From positions 6,542-17,155 of the forward strand of contig NSJX01000183.1 of NCBI GenBank assembly GCA_002286715.1: 10,614 bases of DNA, in the 5' to 3' direction. Below are positions 8,397-10,614 of the stretch, piece by piece; position 1 is the first letter of the stretch; each line of letters begins with the position of its first letter. This DNA comes from Dentipellis sp. KUC8613 (Eukaryota > Basidiomycota > Agaricomycetes > Russulales > Hericiaceae). The position numbers were made by a program, and so were the translations under genes. The notes under the pieces are model-generated. The model searched no databases. It saw only the letters and a list, made by a program, of their open reading frames with translations, and was not told the origin of the DNA.

Positions 8397-8657
8397 GACG
8401 CGACTTCGACTTTGCGGACGATTGTGAGCTTTACAAAATATGAATAATTCACGATACATGTATCCTATAGTTCACAACGTGTATGCAAAATTTTAGCACG
8501 ATTGGTTATGTATCAGAGCATACAGAAAATGAATCGTCTTGAAAGGTGACCAGATGTGGCTGAGACTGTGGGAACTAACTTCCTGAAGTTGTCATTTTGA
8601 AGTCTGCGGATTCCGGTGGGCTCCCCCATTATTAGAACTGATTCATAGATGAATCAG
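8397..8657 (-). repeat. Right terminal inverted repeat of element B
   Basis: Reverse complement of 4497-4756. The outer 105 bp (8553-8657) have the same length as the left counterpart and end in the tip palindrome at 8638-8657. Inner similarity includes GACGCGACTTC at 8397-8407. Confidence 0.85.
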
Positions 8658-8688
8658 AATCTCATTCTGAAAGACCACGTCTCTGTAG

Positions 8689-8888
8689 GAATGCTGCATC
8701 CACGAGCAGCGTACGGCAATTGCCAAGGCACTGGAGAGGACGACACGACAAGTCACTCTCGTGTCTTACACTACCATCTCCCCCCGATCGCCTGCCACCA
8801 TCCGTCCTCAATACACCGCAAACACACTCATTGGCCCAACAAGGGAAGAGAGAAATTAGAAGCTGGGATAATGAGGAGCTGGTTATAG
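8689..8888 (+). pseudogene. Short coding-like exon ending at a GTACGT splice site, unknown protein
   Basis: A frame opens after a TAG at 8686-8688 (CTCTGTAG could serve as a 3' splice site) and reads ECCIHEQRTAIAKALE, then RTTRQVTLVSYTTI and QYTANTLIGPTREERN, stopping at 8857-8859. Another frame then reads SWDNEELVI up to GTACGT at 8889-8894. The composition is protein-like and has no start codon. The one-frame change near 8855 means that either an indel or a splice event is needed. The exon lies about 30 bp outside the right end of element B. No family is recognised. Confidence 0.35.
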
Positions 8889-8980
8889 GTACGTCGTTGC
8901 GCGTTCTCAAGTTTACCACAAAAGTACTGACCGCGCGAGCCCGGGATCCCGGGCTCGTGCCCACCTGTGCCTACTCACAG
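8889..8980 (+). other. Putative intron containing the 22-bp palindrome
   Basis: GTACGT at 8889 and CTGAC at 8927-8931 are followed by the palindrome and then by CTACTCACAG ending at 8980, giving a 92-nt intron of plausible fungal layout. A counterpart in inverted orientation lies at 1706-1627, with the first 60 or so bases aligned. Confidence 0.4.
8936..8957. repeat. 22-bp perfect palindrome, copy 2
   Basis: Identical to 1644-1665. The flank CTGACC lies 5' of it on the plus strand here and on the minus strand at copy 1, so the two copies are in inverted orientation with their surroundings. Confidence 0.9.
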
Positions 8981-9280
8981 CCATCGCGCATCGCGCGCGT
9001 CCCGCTCATCGTACCCATCTCGCCCATCGCGATCTGTGCGTTCCCCTGCCGTTTGCAGGCTCCCCCACCTCTTCCGCCCCACACCGCCATCTGCGCGTCC
9101 CGCCGCGCCCTCGATGCTTCACGCCACCGTCTGCGACCGACAACGCCATCTGCATGCCACGCCGCACGCTCTGGATGCCCTGCTGGGCCCTCCGCCGCCG
9201 TCTGCACGCCCGATGGTGCCGTCTGCGCGCCACGTGGCGCCCCTGCCGCCGTCTTCGCGCCCCGCCGCCGTCTGCGCTCT

Positions 9281-9634
9281 CCATGCCACCGACTTCGGGC
9301 CCCCTCGGCTGTCTTCGTGCCCCGCCGCCTTCTGCGCGCCCCGTCGCGCCCACGCAGCCGTCTTCCAGCCCCGCCGCCTTCTACGCGCCAACTTCGGCCC
9401 CCCCTTGGGCCGTCCGCACGCCCCATGCCGCCGACTTCGGGCCCCCTTGGGCCGTCTTCGCGCCCACGCCGCCATCTTCGCGCCCCGCCACCTTCTGCGC
9501 GTCCTATTGCGCCCATGCCACCATCTTTCGGCCCTACAGGGCCATCTTACGCGCCCCACCACCGTCTGCGCACCCCGTCGCGCCCCCGCCGCCGTCTGCA
9601 CGCCCCATGCCGCCGACTTCGGGCCCCCCTGGGC
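9281..9634 (+). repeat. Dispersed repeat around CATGCCGCCGACTTCGGGCC, four copies
   Basis: Copies are centred at 9281-9306, 9389-9413 (partial), 9423-9450 and 9605-9634. They share the CGACTTCGGGCCCCC core, mostly followed by TTGGGCCGTC or a close variant. Confidence 0.7.
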
Positions 9635-9811
9635 CGACTTCGGTCCACGCCGCCGTCTTCCAGCCACCCCCGCCGCCCTCTACGTGCCCCATCGCGCCCA
9701 CGCCGCCGTCTTCGCGCCCCGTCGTGCCCATGCCGCCGTCTTCCTGCCCCATTTGCCGTACGTCGCCCCCGTGCGCCGTATGACACCCCCGCCCGCCCTT
9801 TCTTGCGCCCC

Positions 9812-10072
9812 CGTAACCACTCCCCGCGCGGTTGCTGTGCCCTATGCGCCTTAGCAACGGCGCACGACGTGCGTTCCACGCCCGCACGCCGTCGGTCCAC
9901 GCCCGCACGCCGTCGGTCCACGCCCGCACACCGTCGTTCCACGCCCGCACGCCACCGTTCGGCACCCCCACGTCTGCACCGCCCTCTCCCACGCCTCCCG
10001 CGCCCTCTCCTGCCTCGGTAACCGCTCCCCGCGCGGTTGTTGCACCCTATGCGCCTTAGCGACAGCGCCTGA
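9812..10072 (+). repeat. Two copies of a 56-bp unit about 205 bp apart
   Basis: The copies at 9812-9868 and 10017-10072 share GTAACC, CTCCCCGCGCGGTTG and CCCTATGCGCCTTAGC, with few changes. The GCGCC and GGCGC around TTAGCAAC can pair as a short hairpin in copy one. Confidence 0.85.
9876..9959 (+). repeat. 21-bp tandem repeat, four units
   Basis: Units at 9876-9896, 9897-9917, 9918-9938 and 9939-9959 follow CCACGCCCGCACGCCGTCGGT. The first two are identical and the others carry two to four changes. Confidence 0.92.
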
Positions 10073-10082
10073 CGCTCACCCC

Positions 10083-10427
10083 ACGCCCCGCCGCTGTCCG
10101 CGCTCGCCCACAGCAGCCTGCTCGCGCCCGCAGCCGCCCACCGCCTCCCCCTCTCGTCCCGCCGCCGCCCTCGCCGCCCTCGTTCGCCCGTCGCCGCCCT
10201 TGTTCCCCCGTCGCTGCCCTCGTCCCGTCCGCACCGTCCACGCCGTCCGCGCGCCGTCCGCCTCGTCCTCGCCCTCCGCACGGCGTCCACCGCCTCCGCA
10301 CGGCGTCCACGCCCTCTCCGTCTCCTCCTCGCGCCCCAGCGCGTCCCACCGCCGCCGTCTCTCGCCCCAGCACGCCCCGCCGCTGTCCGCGCTCGCCCAC
10401 CGCCGCCTGCTCGCACCCGCAGCCGCC
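10083..10427 (+). repeat. 56-bp direct repeat, copies 289 bp apart
   Basis: 10083-10138 and 10372-10427 match at about 53 of 56 positions and begin ACGCCCCGCCGCTGTCCGCG. Confidence 0.85.
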
Positions 10428-10536
10428 CTCTCTCGTCCCGCTGCCGCCCTCTCTTGTCCCGCCGCCACCCTCTCGTCCCACCGCCTCCCCCTCTCGTCCC
10501 GCCGCCTCCCTCGCCGCCCTTGTTCGCCCGTCGCCG
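10141..10536 (+). repeat. 56-bp direct repeat, copies 340 bp apart
   Basis: 10141-10196 and 10481-10536 share CCGCCTCCCCCTCTCGTCCC followed by CCTCGCCGCCCT and GTTCGCCCGTCGCCG, with two or three differences. The spacing differs from the 289-bp repeat, so the two were separate events or were followed by an insertion of about 50 bp. Confidence 0.8.
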
Positions 10537-10614
10537 TCCTGGGCGCCCCGTACCTCGTCCGCTCGCGCCCTCTTGCGCCTCAGCGGTTCCCCACCAACAC
10601 CTCCGCCGCCTCGC

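Larger units (their letters stand above)
4497..8657. mobile_element. Terminal-inverted-repeat element B, 4.16 kb, no transposase seen
   Basis: The ends at 4497-4756 and 8397-8657 are inverted repeats of about 260 bp. The outermost 34 bases are identical, and the outer 105 bp match at roughly 80% by hand. A GAAGTCGCGTC block lies at the same distance from each end (about 250-260 bp). Each tip carries the imperfect palindrome CTGATTCATCTATGAATCAG. The 8 bp just outside the ends, AATCTTTT and AATCTCAT, agree at six positions, a weak hint of a decayed target duplication. Inside are AT-rich DNA, repeat A, a G-rich tract and one coding-like exon. I find no transposase, so it is probably non-autonomous. 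The long inverted repeats and possible 8-bp duplication recall Mutator-like or fold-back elements, but the family is not established. Confidence 0.75.
8981..10614 (+). repeat. C-rich degenerate low-complexity tract, runs off the window end
   Basis: Variants of CGCCGCCGTCTTCGCGCCCC and CTCTCGTCCCGCCGCC dominate. The long frames on both strands (8720-10021 plus, 9547-10416 minus and others) are low-complexity and overlapping, so I call no gene. The tract has strong internal duplications, annotated separately. Confidence 0.85.

Noticed and set aside
8720..10416. Long open frames on both strands in the right-hand tract
   Set aside because: Low-complexity, mutually overlapping, and crossing tandem and dispersed repeats. 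No start context or domain.

Overview
This window looks like non-coding, repeat-dominated eukaryotic DNA. I find no intact protein gene and no rRNA or tRNA. There are no operon-like genes with ribosome binding sites, so a bacterial or phage origin is unlikely. Short AT-rich stretches, kilobase-long C-rich or G-rich tracts, fungal-looking splice motifs (GTRNGT followed by CTGAC) and terminal inverted repeats would suit a basidiomycete-type fungal genome. That assignment is an inference of low confidence.

Layout. At 1-365 lies the sub-terminal part and right end of a repeat element X, running leftward out of the window. At 545-725 lies a matching end (Y) facing right, so 185-725 forms a fold-back structure with two 181-bp arms and a 179-bp loop. 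Positions 846-1260 (minus) hold a coding-like but frame-broken segment. Positions about 1290-1620 are purine-skewed on the plus strand. Positions 1627-1706 contain an intron-like stretch with a perfect 22-bp palindrome, next to a second broken coding-like segment (1707-2060, minus). Positions 2000-4390 are a C-rich degenerate low-complexity tract.

At 4497-8657 there is a 4.16-kb element (B) bounded by about 260-bp diverged terminal inverted repeats. It holds AT-rich sequence, a copy of the X sub-terminal repeat (4891-5025), a 2.5-kb G-rich tract (5463-8000) and a coding-like exon on the minus strand (8029-8251). To its right come another short coding-like segment (8689-8888), an intron-like stretch with the same 22-bp palindrome (8936-8957), and a second C-rich tract that continues to the window end.

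The very long open frames in the GC-rich tracts (up to about 600 codons, rich in Pro, Ala, Arg and Ser) are best read as artefacts. The C-rich strand almost lacks TA and TG dinucleotides, so stop codons are rare in every frame, and up to three frames are open at once over the same bases.

The working picture is a nest of related terminal-inverted-repeat elements that carry no visible transposase, interleaved with strand-skewed GC-rich satellites-like tracts and decayed gene fragments. The C-rich strand of three of the four GC-rich tracts lies just downstream of a coding-like segment ending in a 5' splice-site motif.
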